NCBI RefSeq assembly: GCF_963678635.1
Contig: NC_087070.1
Span: 33,185,955-33,249,954 of the forward strand
Reading direction: 5' to 3'
Length of the DNA: 64,000 bases
Source: Symsagittifera roscoffensis
Lineage: Eukaryota; Xenacoelomorpha; Acoela; Convolutidae
The stretch's first letter is position 1. The number at the start of each line of letters is the position of its first letter. Positions 47,977-61,200 of the stretch are shown piece by piece. The notes under the pieces are model-generated. The model did no database searches. It saw only the letters and a program-made list of their open reading frames with translations, and was not told the origin of the DNA. Position numbers and translations under genes: made by a program.

Positions 47977-48497
47977 CTAATCAATCCGATAGTATTTTTG
48001 GGGTTTTGGTCGTGAAATAGTTTGTAATGATAGGAAAGTACTTTGAATTGTATTACTAGAGATGTCTAAAGGGTTTGGTGCTGGTGATGAGGGATTTTTA
48101 AAAAGAGCTCTGGGTGTTGCGAAGTTTCTGTTTTTTCGGAGATGGATAATTTCTTTTTCTATTGTAGATGTTTGATTTCGGTTTTGGCTTGGATGCCTAG
48201 TTCCGTTAAGATCTTGTTGGAGGAAAGCGTAGACTTTATATGTCGGTTTGTATTGTGGTTCGCTTAAAGATGTGTGGCGGATTGCTGGTATCAAAGGCTC
48301 AGATAATGATGCGTGTATTTCTTGGAGTGTATAGGGAGTTTCTCGATAAGAAATCCGTAAAGATGAGTGAGATTGATTTGTTTGGCTTAACTTTGGTTTC
48401 ATTGGGGGGATCTGGGATGTCGTGGTCGGTGGGCATTGTTGGGTCGGTTGTTGATGAGCAATTTTGAGTTTTTATGACTAACTTTTTTCAATTAAAA
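47977..48497 (-). pseudogene. Ser/Gln/Pro-rich minus-strand ORF of the 2.7-kb unit, copy I
   Basis: Open from about 48,497 to the stop at 47,977. It includes HQQPTQQCPPTTTSQIPPMK, then YRETPYTLQEIHASLSEP, the doubled motif SLSEP (SLSEPLIPAIRHTSLSEP), TYKVYAFLQQDLNGTRHPSQ and SRPKPQKYYRID. Further coding-like text continues in a neighbouring frame down to about 47,700 (QRLPHWITQLFTQGKPNLVS). Composition and repeats suggest a mainly disordered N-terminal region, as in Gag-like or capsid-associated proteins. I see no conserved enzyme domain. The frame is longest in this copy and shortened by a deletion in the others. Family unknown. Confidence 0.4.
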
Positions 48498-50807
48498 CTA
48501 TGTTCTTCTATAGTAATCTTCTATAGAAATTATCAAGAGGATTGTCGTTTTTTATGCACTCAAAAATAACAAAATTAGTTAAATTAGAAAGTGAGAAAAA
48601 TTACGAAAAGAAGAAAGATGCCTTTCTTATTAAATAAATGTCCTAACATTAAGGTAGTTGCTAAAGTTTCGTACCTGAAGAGGTGGTCCAGGATTTTTGA
48701 GAAATTACAAATGGCCTTTATGAGGGAATGGAAGATTACGGAGAAGCTGCAAAAATTTTAAAAAGGAGAAAGGCTTTTTCGTGAGTATTTATTATGAAAA
48801 AAACACTAAGTTGAAAAAAAAATTGCAAAAACTATAACAAGTTTTAAAATGATTATTTTGAAATATTGAACTGGTCGAGAGAAAAGCATTTGAGAATTGA
48901 TTTGGTTCATCGGATTATTTTTTGGTTTTTCGAGTTGGAAATTGAGTTTGATCGGGTTGTTCATTGATTTTTGACAAGTGGGTTGGATCTGGGCAATTTT
49001 TGGTGCAGGTCTAGGAAGGTCTCGTCCTAGCTTTTTTACTTGATGGCTTTTGATTTTGCGAGATTAGATCGATTTTATGCTAATTGATTATGTCGGAGTT
49101 TGTCTTATGATTATTTTTTGTTTTTCCTTGAGCGAATAGTGAGGTATAAGCTGGGAAAATATTGTTGACTTTTTGTACTGGGTGATAAGAGAGGGTTGTA
49201 ACATTTAAAAGATGTTTATTTAGGTTGTCAAACGTGAGCGTATTGCTCCTTTTTGACCTGCAGGTCTGTTAATTACAGTTCTATGTCCAATTGAAGTTAG
49301 CAAATGTCGGCTAGGGAAATGGTGTAAAAATGGGGTGATATTTCGAATTGATTTTGATTGGTTGAATTTGAACTAGTTTTTTCAATGAAATATTAATAAT
49401 TCAGAAAATGATATAATTCAAAATGATCTGAGTTTAATTAAAAAGTGTTTTCAATTAATCAGGGTGTGGTTTCTGAAACTCAATTTTCTAAACAATTTTA
49501 GGTTGTTGAATGGTTTTATAATTTTTTCGTGGTTGACTTCGGAGTCGTGATGATTTACATTGTTGTGATTTGTCTTATGTTTCTTGTTGTAGAAGTTTCT
49601 CTTCTAGCTTACTAATTTGCTAATTGATCCTTCCTCCGTAGTCAATTTAAGTGGTCTTAGTTCGTTTTTGTAACCTTCTGGGCTTAGATATAAGAGTCTT
49701 TTGATTTTACTTCAATAAAGAAGACTCGTGATTGAGCCTTTTTTGTTTCCCTTTGAAACTTGTGAGCAACGTATCTTTTTCTTTGAAAGTTTTGCTGTAA
49801 TAATATTTCTGGTTAATATTGTAGCTCGCGCCTTTGATTAAAGTGTTGCTATTGTATTTTTAAATTCTATGTCCTGTGGTTCAGATTTGCATTGTGTTAC
49901 TTGATTCATTGCGTTCTTATGTAATGTTTTTCTGGATTTTCTTCCTAATTATACTGTGTAACTAGACGATCCCGTAACCCTGTTCGCGGGAAGGATTTTG
50001 ATAAGAACGAGGTTCTAAAAGAACAAGGGGGAGAGGTTTTTAGGTAAAAAACTATTTAAAAAATACATGTGTAAGTTGGTCCTTAGTATGGGTTGTAGAA
50101 TGTTATATAACCAAAAGTATTTTTTGTAAAACTATCATATTTATAGATACATTTTGCTGCAAAAAATGTAGAAGATAAAGAATGAGCTGTTTAATTGGTG
50201 GAGCTAGAGGTAGTGGGCGATTAACTATTTTTCTTAGTCATACTGTTTTTTCAAGCTTAGGTGTTGAATCATCTTGTGCATAAATCTGTATATTATGTTC
50301 TCTGTATATATTATATTAAATCTCTGTGGATGTCGGGTCTAAATTGTAAGTGGTTTAGTGCCCATTCATGTAGTCTACTGTTGTCAAGATGTCGACCAAA
50401 TAGGGAAGGGGTTGCTACGAATATGTTCCAATTTAATCTTAGAGGTATATGATCGACAAAATTTCACGATATCGATCGTCTAATTTTGTAGGGAATTTCA
50501 GGGGAAAGGTAGTGGTTGGAGTTTGACTTGTTGTTAAAGGGGTTGATGGTAGTGAGAGGGTTTCTGGTAGTATCAGAAGATAGATCTCTAGGGTTGTTTA
50601 CCCAGTTTGTTTTGCCTTGAGTGAATAATTGTGTAATCCAATGTGGAAGACGTTGTGTTGAAGTGGGGAGGGGGGATTAAAGGGTTTTCAAGAATTTGTT
50701 CGGAAGTTGGTGTTGATCCTAATCAATCCGATAGTATTTTTGGGGTTTTAGTCGTGAAATAGTTTGTAATGATAGGGGAGTACTTTGAATTGTATTACTA
50801 GAGATGT

Positions 50808-51190
50808 CTAAAGGGTTTGGTGCTGGTGATGAGGGATTTTTAAAAAGAGCTCTGGGTGTTTTCGGAGATGGATAATTTGTTTTTCTATAGTAGATGTTTG
50901 ATTTCGGTTTTGGCTTGGATGCCTAGTTCCGTTAAGATCTTGTTGGAGGGAAGCGTAGACTTTATATGTCGGTTCGTATTGTGGTTCGCTTAAAGATGTG
51001 TGGCGGATTGCTGGCATCAAAGGCTCAGATAGTGATGCGTGTATTTCTTGGAGTGTATAGGGAATTTCTCGATAAGAAATCCGTAAAGATGAGTGAGATT
51101 GATTTGTTTAGCTTAATTTTGGTGTCGTTGGGGGGATCTGGGATGTCGTGGTCGGTGGGCATTGTTGGATTGGTTGTTGATGAGCAATTT
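50808..51190 (-). pseudogene. Same ORF, copy II, shortened by deletion
   Basis: The frame reads from AIRHTSLSEPQYEPTYKVYA to HPELFLKIPHHQHQTL. About 16 bp present in copy I (GCGAAGTTTCTGTTTT on the plus strand, near 48,118) are missing here, which changes the frame after HLRK and stops translation at 50,808. The upstream part of the frame contains a stop that is absent from copy I. It is therefore a pseudogene copy. Confidence 0.4.
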
Positions 51191-52344
51191 TGAATTTTTA
51201 TGACTTACTTTTTTCAATTAAAACTATGTTCTTCTTTAGTAATCTTCTATAGAAATTATCAAGAAGATTGTAGTTTTTTATGCATTTAAAAATGTCAAAA
51301 TTTGGTAAATTAGAAAAGGAGAAAAATCACGAAAAGAAGAAAGATGCCTTTCTTATTAAATAAATGTCCTAATATTAAGGTAGTTGCTAAAGTTTCGTAC
51401 CTGAAGAGGTGGTCCAGGATTTTTCAGAAATTACAAATGGCCTTTATGAGGGAATGGAAGATTATGGAGAAGCTGCAAAAATTATAAAAAGGAGAAAAGC
51501 TATTTCGCGAGTATTTATTATGAAAAAACACTAAGTTGAAAAAAAAATTGCAAAAACTAGAACAAGTTTTGAAATGATTATTTTGAAATATTGAACTGGT
51601 CGAGAGAAAAGCATTTGAGAATTGATTTGGTTCGTCGGATTATTTTTTGGTTTTTCGAGTTAGAAATTGAGTTTGATCGGGTTGTTCATTGATTTTTGAC
51701 AAGTGGGTTGGATCTGGGCAATTTTTAGTGCAGGTCTAGGAAGGTCTCGTCCTAGTTTTTTTTACTTGATGGCTTTTGATTTTGCGAGATTAGATCGATT
51801 TTATGCTAATTGATTATGTCGGAGTTTGTCTTATGATTATTTTTTTGTTTTTCCTTGAGCGAATAGTGAGGTATAAGCTGGGAAAATATTGTTGACTTTT
51901 TGTATTGGGTGATAAGAGAGGGTTGTAACATTTAAAAGATGTTTATTTAGGTTGTCAATCGTGAGCGTGTTGCTCCTTTTTGACCTGCAGGTCTGTTAAT
52001 TACAGTTCTATGTCCAACTGAAGTTAGCAAATGTCGGGAAATGGTGTAAAAATGGGGTGATATTTCGAATTGATTTTGATTGGTTGATTTTGATTGGTTT
52101 CTGGTAGTATCAGAAGATAGATCTCTAGAGTTGTTTACCCAGTTTGTTTTGCCTTGAGTGAATAATTGTGTAATCCAATGTGGAAGACGTTGTGTTGAAG
52201 TGGGGAGGGGGGATTAAAGGGTTTTCAAGAATTTGTTCGGAAGTTGGTGTTGATCCTAATCAATCCGATAGTATTTTTGGGGTTTTAGTCGTGAAATAGT
52301 TTGTAATGATAGGGGAGTACTTTGAATTGTATTACTAGAGATGT

Positions 52345-52727
52345 CTAAAGGGTTTGGTGCTGGTGATGAGGGATTTTTAAAAAGAGCTCTGGGTGTTTTC
52401 GGAGATGGATAATTTGTTTTTCTATAGTAGATGTTTGATTTCGGTTTTGGCTTGGATGCCTAGTTCCGTTAAGATCTTGTTGGAGGGAAGCGTAGACTTT
52501 ATATGTCGGTTCGTATTGTGGTTCGCTTAAAGATGTGTGGCGGATTGCTGGCATCAAAGGCTCAGATAGTGATGCGTGTATTTCTTGGAGTGTATAGGGA
52601 ATTTCTCGATAAGAAATCCGTAAAGATGAGTGAGATTGATTTGTTTAGCTTAATTTTGGTGTCGTTGGGGGGATTTGGGATGTCGTGGTCGGTGGGCATT
52701 GTTGGATTGGTTGTTGATGAGCAATTT
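52345..52727 (-). pseudogene. Same ORF, copy III
   Basis: Nearly identical to copy II, with the same deletion and the same 70-codon core frame. This shows that copy III derives from copy II, or both from one shortened parent. Confidence 0.4.
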
Positions 52728-54039
52728 TGAATTTTTATGACTTACTTTTTTCAATTAAAACTATGTTCTTCTATAGTAATCTTCTATAGAAATTATCAGG
52801 AAGATTGTAGTTTTTTATGCACTTAAAAATGTCAAAATTTGGTAAATTAGAAAAGGAGAAAAATCACGAAAAGAAGAAAGATGCCTTTCTTATTAAATAA
52901 ATGTCCTAATATTAAGGTAGTTGCTAAAGTTTCGTACCTGAAGAGGTGGTCCAGGATTTTTCAGAAATTACAAATGGCCTTTATGAGGGAATGGAAGATT
53001 ATGGAGAAGCTGCAAAAATTATAAAAAGGAGAAAAGCTATTTCGCGAGTATTTATTATGAAAAAACATTAAGTTGAAAAAAAAAATTGCAAAAACTAGAA
53101 CAAGTTTTGAAATGATTATTTTGAAATATTGAACTGGTCGAGAGAAAAGCATTTGAGAATTGATTTGGTTCGTCGGATTATTTTTCGGATTATTAGTTTT
53201 TCGAGTTAGAAATTGAGTTTGATCGGGTTGTTCATTGATTTTTGACAAGTGGGTTGGATCTGGGCAATTTTTGGTGCAGGTCTAGGAAGGTCTCGTCCTA
53301 GTTTTTTTTACTTGATGGCTTTTGATTTTGCGAGATTAGATCGATTTTATGCTAATTGATTATGTCGGAGTTTGTCTTATTATTATTTTTTGTTTTTCCT
53401 TGAGCGAATAGTGAGGTATAAGCTGGGAAAATATTGTTGACTTTTTGTACTGGGTGATAAGAGAGGGTTGTAACATTTAAAAGATGTTTATTTAGGTTGT
53501 CAATCGTGAGCGTGTTGCTCCTTTTTGACCTGCAGGTCTGTTAATTACAGTTCTATGTCCAACTGAAGTTAGCAAATGTCGGGAAATGGTGTAAAAATGG
53601 GGTGAAATTTCGAATTGATTTTGATTGGTTGAATTTGAACTAGTTTCTTCAATGAAATATTAATAATTCAGAAAATGATATAATTCAAAATGATCTTAGT
53701 TTAATTAAAAAGTGTTTTCAATTAATCAGGGTGTGGTTTCTGAAACTAAACTTTCTAAACAATTTTAGGTTGTTGAATGGTTTTATAATCTTTTCGTGGT
53801 TGACTTCGGAGTCGTGATGATTTACATTGTTGTGATTTGTCTTATGTTTCTTGTTGTAGAAGTTTCTCTTCTAGTTTGCAATTTAGTCTTTGTTTTGTAG
53901 GTATTTTTTTTGGTTAACCTCTATGTCTTGTTGTGGAGTGGGTTTAATTTGTTGTTTTTCTTGTCTTTCTGGTAAAATCGATGAGTGATTGATTGATGGT
54001 TTTCTTATTGGTTATTCAAATCTGAGGATTTTTGTACCA

Positions 54040-56870
54040 TTTCAAAAAAAAAAACGGATTCCATTTTCTTAAAAGAGTTATTTTTCTACTTTGTTAGTTT
54101 TTGCACCTGATTAATTGCAAAACTTCAAAAAATTGGACGCCATGTTTGGTAGTTGATTGCGTTTCTTCCTTTGGTTTTTACTAGACCTGATTTCTTGCAG
54201 CATTTCAAAAAAACATACTCTATTTCGGAAAATTGTTGCAAAGTTTTTTGTAATTTTTTTTGAACATGACTACTCGCAGCATTTCAAAAAAAACGGATGC
54301 CTTGTTCAGAAAAAGGTTGCTTTTCTTAGTGTTTTTAATTTTTGTATTGAACCTGATTCATCGCAGCTTTTCGAAAGAAGGACTCCATGCTCAGAAATAG
54401 ATTGCTTGGTTTTCTTACTTTGTTTTAATTTGATTTTGATTTCTTACAGCATTTCAAAAAAAAAAGGACGCCCTGTTTGGTAGTTGGTTGTGTTTCTTAC
54501 TTTGTGAATTTTTTACTGACTTTTTTTCTTGCAGAATTTAGAAAAATGATTTCCTGTTTGGAAAAAGGTTGCTTTTTTTATTATTTGTTTTAATTTTAGT
54601 GAACCTGATTTCTTAGAGCATTTAGAAAAAAAATTGATTTGATCGTTTGAAATAGGTTGCTTACCTTACTTTTTTTCAAAATCTTGCAACTTTCCAAAAA
54701 ATGAACGCCATGTTTGGAATTAGGTTGCTTTTATTTTTTTTGTTATGATTTTTAGAAGCTAATTCTTTCCAGCGTTTCCTTGAAAATGGATATCAGATTT
54801 TAAAAAGTTAGCTTTTCTTACTTCGTTCTGTTTTTTTTGAGCCTGACTGCTAGTAGCATTTCGAAACAAAAACAGTACACGATTGGCAAAATGATGCTTT
54901 TTCTACTTTTTATATTTTGTTGAACCCGATTCTTTACAGCATTTCAAGAAAAAACGCATCCAAGTTTGAATAGGTGGTTGTTTTTAATTTATTATGTTTT
55001 TATAAAACCTGATTACTCGCAGCAGTTCAAAATAAAACGGATTCGTTCTTTAAAATAGTTGAAATTCTTACTTTTTTTATTATCTGAACCTTATTTCATG
55101 CAGGTTTTCAAAAAAACGGACGCAAAGCTTGGTAGTTGGTTGCGTTTTTTCCTTTCTTTTTATTGGACTTGATTTCTCGCAGTGTTTCAAAAAAATGTAC
55201 ACTATTTTGGAAAAAGTTTGTGGATTATTTTTGTAATTTTTTTAAACATGACTATTCGCAGCATTCAAAAAAAAACATTTTCAGAAAAAAGTTGCTTTTC
55301 TTAGTTTTTTATAATTTTTTTTGAACCTGATTCATCGCAGTACTTCAAAAAAGGACTCCATGCTCAGAAATAGGTTGATTGGTTTTCTTACTTTGTTAAA
55401 TTTTGATTCTGATCTCTTCCAGCTTTACAAAAAAACTCGGGCGCCATATTTGGAACTAGGTGGCGTTTCTTCCTTTGTTATGTTTTTACTGAACCTGCCT
55501 CTTTGCGGCATTTTAAAAAAAGTTAATTTCATGTTGTGAAGTGAGTTGCGTTATTCCTTAACTAAGCTTTTATGCTTTTTTTACTACTGAATTCTTTCAG
55601 CTTTTCAAAAAAAAAAACAGAATCCGTATTTTGAATTATATTGCGTTTCTTCCATTGCATAAAAAGTTTTCAAATAATATGCTCATCTTAATGTCTGTTT
55701 TCTAATTAAAGTGATTCCTTGCAGTTCAGAAAAAAAAAACAGGTTGTTTTTCACGTTCGTTTTTGAAAACAGGTTGTTTTTCTTACTTCGTTATTATTTT
55801 TTTTGATGTTGAACTTTTGCAGTTTTAAAAGACAAAAATTCTTACTTCTTGAGAGGTATTTCTTGAGACTATTCTTGAGAAAATTCTTGAGGCTATTTCT
55901 TGGGAGGAAATAGGTTGTATTTTTTTCTACTTTTTTATTGAACCTGATTTCTGGCAACACTTCAAAAAACAGGACTCAATGTTTGGAAATAGGCTGCCTT
56001 TTTTTGTTTAAATTTTTTTGAACTTGATTCCTCGCAGCATCTCGAAAAACGGATTTCATAGTTGGAAGAAAAAAATTTGCTCTGATACGTTCTTTCAACT
56101 TGATTTCTTGTAGTATTTTCAAAAAACGCGGATTTCATGCTCGGAAATAGTTCGTTTTTCTTTCTTTTATGCTTTTTTTGAACCCAACTCTTTGCAGCAC
56201 TTCAGAGAAAAAATGGAATCCATTTTTCGAAACAGGTTGCTTTTCATACTTTATGATACTTTAATTGAACCTTATTCCTTGTAGTATTTCAAGAAATAAC
56301 GGAATCCTCGTTTGGACTTAGATTGTATTTTTTCCTTTGTTTGTTTTTTCTTTTGAACTTGATTCCATGTAGCTTAACTAAAAGCTTGGAAATAGGTTAC
56401 GTTTCTCACTTTTTCATGTCCGTAGCACCCGATTCCCTAAAGCATTAAAAAACGGATTATTTGTTGAAAAAATGTGGTTCTTCTTCTTTTGTTATGTTTT
56501 AAATGAACCTGATTCCTCGCATTCTTTAAAAAAATACGGATTTCAAAGTTGAAAAAAGCATTTTTTTGCTCTGTTTTGATCTTTTTTGAGCCTGGTTTCT
56601 CGTAGTTTTTCAAAAAGAGGGTGTATTCCTTGTTTGGAAATAGTTAGTTTTTCTTTTTTTTTTTGAACTCGATTGCTTGCTGCATTTCCGAGAAAAAAGC
56701 GATTCCATGTTTCGAAATAGGTTGCGTTTCCTCCTTTGTCTGGAAAATTTTTTGCGCGTCCTCCTTGGTTTTATTCTTATTGAACCTGATTCCTGGAGAA
56801 TTTTTGGGAAAAACGGATTCCTTGAGTGGAAAAAGTGTAGTTTTCCTACTTGTCATATTCAATTTCATTA
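54040..56870. repeat. ~84-bp minisatellite array
   Basis: About 33 units follow the tail of the 2.7-kb unit at TTTTTGTACCATTTC. A multi-unit open frame on the plus strand (54,157-54,483, 108 codons) shows a 27-28 residue repeat (LLDLISCSISKK, FFEHDYSQHFKK, FCIEPDSSQLFER). A short GAGACTATTTCTTGAG-like local duplication is at 55,850-55,905. The array runs directly into a partial R copy. Confidence 0.85.
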
Positions 56871-57452
56871 CTTAAACCACTTATATTTTTCTATCGTAAG
56901 TTAAGCACCAGTTTTTAGTACAGGCATTGATGTTAAGTCTTGGAAATCAGAAAAAAGTTGATTTTGTTTAATGAGGTTGTAATGAGGTTGATGTAATTTT
57001 TTCCATAAAACTTTCAAGTTCGCATGAAACTTGTGTACCAAACGTTGTCTGGTAATTGAATAATAAAACCGTTTTAAGCAGAATAATTTCTATAGAAACG
57101 ACATTGCAATGAAAACTTTGTCCCCAAATGTCTTATTGTTTTGGCTTGGATTCAGTTTTTCAAATGGTTCCATAGCAGGCGGTACTGGTGCTTGTTGCAA
57201 TTCAAAATAATCAAGAAGAAACAAAAAATTGACTTTCTTGGAGGAAATGACAACAAAAATACTTTTTTGTCCTGTGACTCATCAAACACTCCTCAATCTT
57301 ATGATTTGTTCTCACCAGATTTGCAAAGTTGCGATGAATGTCGTCGAACTGGGTTTTAGTTTAACAGGGCTCACATTGATGACAGATGAATCAACGATAC
57401 ATCTGAAGTTTCCATTTATTGACTATTTTTTCTTCTCCAAGCCCCCATCTGC
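56870..57452. repeat. Repeat R, truncated copy
   Basis: Matches the first 580 bp of R and breaks off at CCCCCATCTGCAG, where the long copy at 62,390 continues CGTTCTTTTG. It is followed at once by the tail of the 2.7-kb unit (GGTCGGGTTGTTCATTG). The minus-strand coding remnant is present in part (YQTTFGTQVSCELESF, FQDLTSMPVLKTGA), with a frameshift and a stop. Confidence 0.8.
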
Positions 57453-57454
57453 AG

Positions 57455-58250
57455 AAACCGAGTTTGGTCGGGTTGTTCATTGATTTTGACAAGTGGGTTG
57501 GATATGGGCAATATGGGAAGGATCATCCTAGTTTTTTTATTGGATGGCTATTGATTGTGTGAGATTATATCGACTTTAGGCTGATTGATCATGTTGGATT
57601 TTGTCTTTAGGCTTATTTATTGTTTTTCCTTGAGCGAATAGTGAGGTATAAGCTGGGACAAAATTGTTGATTTTTTTCACTGGGTGATAGGAGAGGGTTG
57701 TAACATTTAGAAGATGTTTTTCTTGGTTTTCAATTAAGAGCGTATTGCTCCTTTTTGACCTGTAGGTCTGTTAATTACAGTTTTATGTCCAAATGAAGTT
57801 AGCAAAATGTCGGTTAGGGAAATGGTGTCAAAATGGAGTGATATTTCGAAATGACTTTGATTGGTTGAATTTGAACTAGTTTAATCAATGAAATTTTAAT
57901 AATAAAGAAAATGATTTAATTCAAAATGATCTGAGTTAATGAAAGTGTTTTGAATTAATCAGGGTGTGGTTTTTGAAATTCAACTTTCTATAGTTTTTTA
58001 GATAGTTAAATGGTTTTATAATCTTTTCGTGGTTAACTTCGGAGTCGTGATGATTTACATTGTTGTGAATTGTCTGATGTTTTTTGTCGTAGAAGATTCT
58101 CTTCTAGTTTGCGATTTAGTCTTTGTTTTGTATGTACTTTCTTTTGGTTGTCCTCTGTATCTTCTGTGGAGTGGTTTCAATTAGTTGTTTTTCTTGTCTT
58201 TCAGGTAAAATTGATGAGTGGTTGGAATGTTGGTTTTCTTGTCGGTCATT
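57455..58250. repeat. Fourth, partial copy of the 2.7-kb unit (tail)
   Basis: Corresponds to 53,220-54,040, including GAGCGAATAGTGAGGTATAAG, CTTTTTGACCTGTAGGTCTG and TTCAAATCTGAGGATTTTTG. It is more diverged than copies I-III are from one another. No ORF remnant is included. Confidence 0.85.
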
Positions 58251-61200
58251 CAAATCTGAGGATTTTTGTACAATTTCAAAAAAAAACGGATTCCATATTC
58301 TTAAAAGAATTGGTTTTCTTATTTTGTAATTTTTTGAACCTGATTTCTTGCAAAACTTCAAAAAAGACGGACGCCATGATTGGTAGTTGGTTGCGTTTCT
58401 TTCTTTTGTTTTTACTGGACCTGATTTCTTGCAGCATTTAAAAAAACTTATTCTGTTTTGGAAATATGTTGCAAAGTTTTTCTGTAATTTTTTTGAACAT
58501 GACTGCTCGCAGCATTTCAAAAAAAAACTGATGCTTTGTTCAGAAAAATGTTGCTTTTCTTAGTTTTTTTTTAGTTTTTTATTGAATTTGATTCATCGCA
58601 GTTTTTCAAAAGAAGGACTCCATGCTCAGAAATAGGTTGATTCATTTCTTACTTTGTTTTTTTTTTCAAAATCAAACGGATTCCTTATTTAAATTAGTTG
58701 ACTGTCTTATTTTTTTTCTGAACTTTATTTCTTGCAAAGTTTCAAAGAAACGGACGCCATGCTTGGTAGTTGGTTGCGTTTCTTCATTTTGTTTTTACTG
58801 GACCTGATTTCTTGCAGTATTTCAAAAAAATGTACCATATTTTGGAAATATGTTGCGGAGTTTTTTTAAAATTTTTTTTGAACATGACTATTCGCAGCAT
58901 TTCAAGAAAAAACGGAGGCCATGTTCAGAAAAAGGTTGCTTTTGAAAATGCTTGGTTTTTGAAAATTTTTATTGAACTTGATTTATCGCAGCACTTCAAA
59001 AAAGGACTCCATGCTCAGAAATAGGTTGATTGGTTTTATTACTTTGTTAAATTTTGATTCTGATCTCTTCCAGCTTTACAAAAAAAATCGTGCGCCATAT
59101 TTAGAACTAGGTGGCGTTTCTTCCTTTGTTATGTTTTTACTGAACCTGCCTCTTTGCGACAATAAAAAAAACAGATTTCATGTTGTGAAATGAGTTGCGT
59201 TTTTCCTTTATTAGGCGTTTATGCTTTTATTACCCCTGAATTCTTTCAGCTTTTCAAAAAAAAAAACAGAATCCGTAATTTGAATTAGCTTGCGTTTCTT
59301 CTATTGTTTTGTTTATTTTTGAACCTGTATCCTGACAGCGCTTTGGAAAAAATGGATTCTTAATTTAAAAATATCATGCTTTTCCTAAAGTTTGTTTTTC
59401 AATTAACGTGATTCCTTGCAGTTCAGAAAAAACAGGTTGTTTTTCATGTTCATTTTTGGAAACAAGTTGTTTTTCTTACTTCGTTTTTAATTTTTGACCG
59501 TTGAATTTTTGCAGTTAAAAAAACGGATTTCATGAGAGGAAAATGATTCTGTTTCCTTACTTTGTTATGCTTTTATTGAACCTGATTTCTGGCAACACTT
59601 CAAAAAACAGGACTCCATGTTCGGAAATAGGCTGCGTTTTTTTTGTTATGTTTTTTTTTGAACTTGATTCCTCGCAGCTTCTCAAAAAACGGATTTTAAA
59701 GTTGGGAAAAAAATTCATATCTGATACGCTTTTTTAACTTGATTTCTTGTAGTATTTTCAAAAAACGCGGATTTCATGCTCGGAAATACTTTGTTTTTCT
59801 TTCTTTGTTATGGTTTGTTTGAACCCAACTCTATGCAGCATTTCAAAGAAAAACTGGAATCCATTTTTCGAAATAAGTTGCTTTTCTTCCTTTATAATAT
59901 TTTAATTGATCCTTATTCCTTGTAGATTTCAAAAAAAATTGGAAACCTTGTTTGGACTTAGATTATATTTTTTTCCTTTATTTATTTTTATGTTGTGAAC
60001 TTGTTTGTTTGCAGCTTTACAAAAAAAAGATTTCCAAGCTTGGAAATAGGTTACTTTTCTCACTTTTTAATGTCCGTAGCACCCGATTCCCTGAAGCACT
60101 AAAAAACGGAATCTTTGTTGAAAAAAGGTGGCTTTTCTTCTTTTGTTATGTTTTTTTTTGAAACTGATTTCTCGCAGCATCTGAAAAATACGGATTTCAA
60201 AGTTGGAAAGAGCTTTTGTTTTGCACTGTTTTCTTTGAGCCTGGTTTCTTGTAGTTTTTCAAAAAAGAGGCATACTCCTTGTTTGGAAATAAATTGTTTT
60301 TCTTTTTTTTTTTGTTTTTTTTAACTCGATTGCTTGCAGCATTTCAACGAAAAAAGCGGTTCCATGTTTCGAAATAGGTTGCGTTTCCTCCTTTGTTATG
60401 CTTTGATTGAATCTGAATCCTCGAAACATGTCAAAAAAAGCGGATTCGAGATTTTGAAATAGGTTGCATTTTTTACTTTGTTATGGTTTCCTATGAAACT
60501 GACTTCTTGCAGTTTTTCAAAGAAAGGGCACAATGTTGGGAAAATTGATTGCGTGTACTCCTTGGTTGTGTTCTTATTGAACCTGACTCTTGGAGAATTT
60601 CAAAGAAAAACGGATTCCTTGAGTGGAAATAGTGTACTTTTCCTTCTTGTTATGTTCAATTTTGTTACTTGAACCGCTTATTTTTTTCTATCGTAAGTTG
60701 TGCACCAGTTTGTAGTCCAGGCATTGATTTTAAGTCTTGGAAAGCAGAAAAAAAATAATTTATGAGGTTGTAATGAGGTTGATGTAGTTTTTTCCGTAAA
60801 AATTTCAAGTACGCATGAAATTTTTGTACCAAACAATGTCTGGTAATTGAATAATAAATTCCATGTAATTAATGAATACTTTAATTGAACCTTATTCCTC
60901 GTAGCATTTCAAGAAAAAATGGAATCCTTGTTTGGACTTAGGTTGTATTTTTTCCTTTTTTTGTTTTTCCTTTGAACTTGATTCCATGTAGCTTAACAAA
61001 AAAGGATTACAAGCACCCGATTCCCTAAAGCATTAAAAAACGGATTCTTTTTGAAAAATTTGATTTGTCTTTTTTTGTTATGTTTTAAATGAACCTGATT
61101 CCTCGCATCCTTTAAAAATTACGGATTTCAAAGTTAAAAAAAGCTTTTTTTTTGCTCTGTTTTGTTTTTCTTTGAGCCTGGTTTCTTGTAGTTTTTCAAA

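Larger units (their letters stand above)
46872..53900. repeat. 2.7-kb unit in tandem, two long copies and one partial
   Basis: Copy I starts at 46,872 and copy II at about 49,609: TACTAATTTG lies at 46,874 and 49,611, an offset of 2,737 bp. Copy III starts inside the unit, at TTTCTGGTAG (52,098; compare 50,561 in copy II), after copy II breaks off in GATTTTGATTGGTT. A fourth, partial copy of the tail lies at about 57,455-58,240. Shared landmarks are TGAAGTGGGGAGGGGGGATT, CATTAAGG-type text near 48,650 and CTTTTTGACCTGCAGGTCTG, the last containing an 8-bp palindrome. Copies II and III are closer to each other than to I and share a deletion of about 16 bp in the ORF region. Copy III is followed, after about 150 bp of tail, by an ~84-bp array. 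Confidence 0.9.

Noticed and set aside
56663-56904. Overlapping plus- and minus-strand frames of about 70 codons
   Set aside because: All derive from the 84-bp period being divisible by three and are interrupted in sister units.
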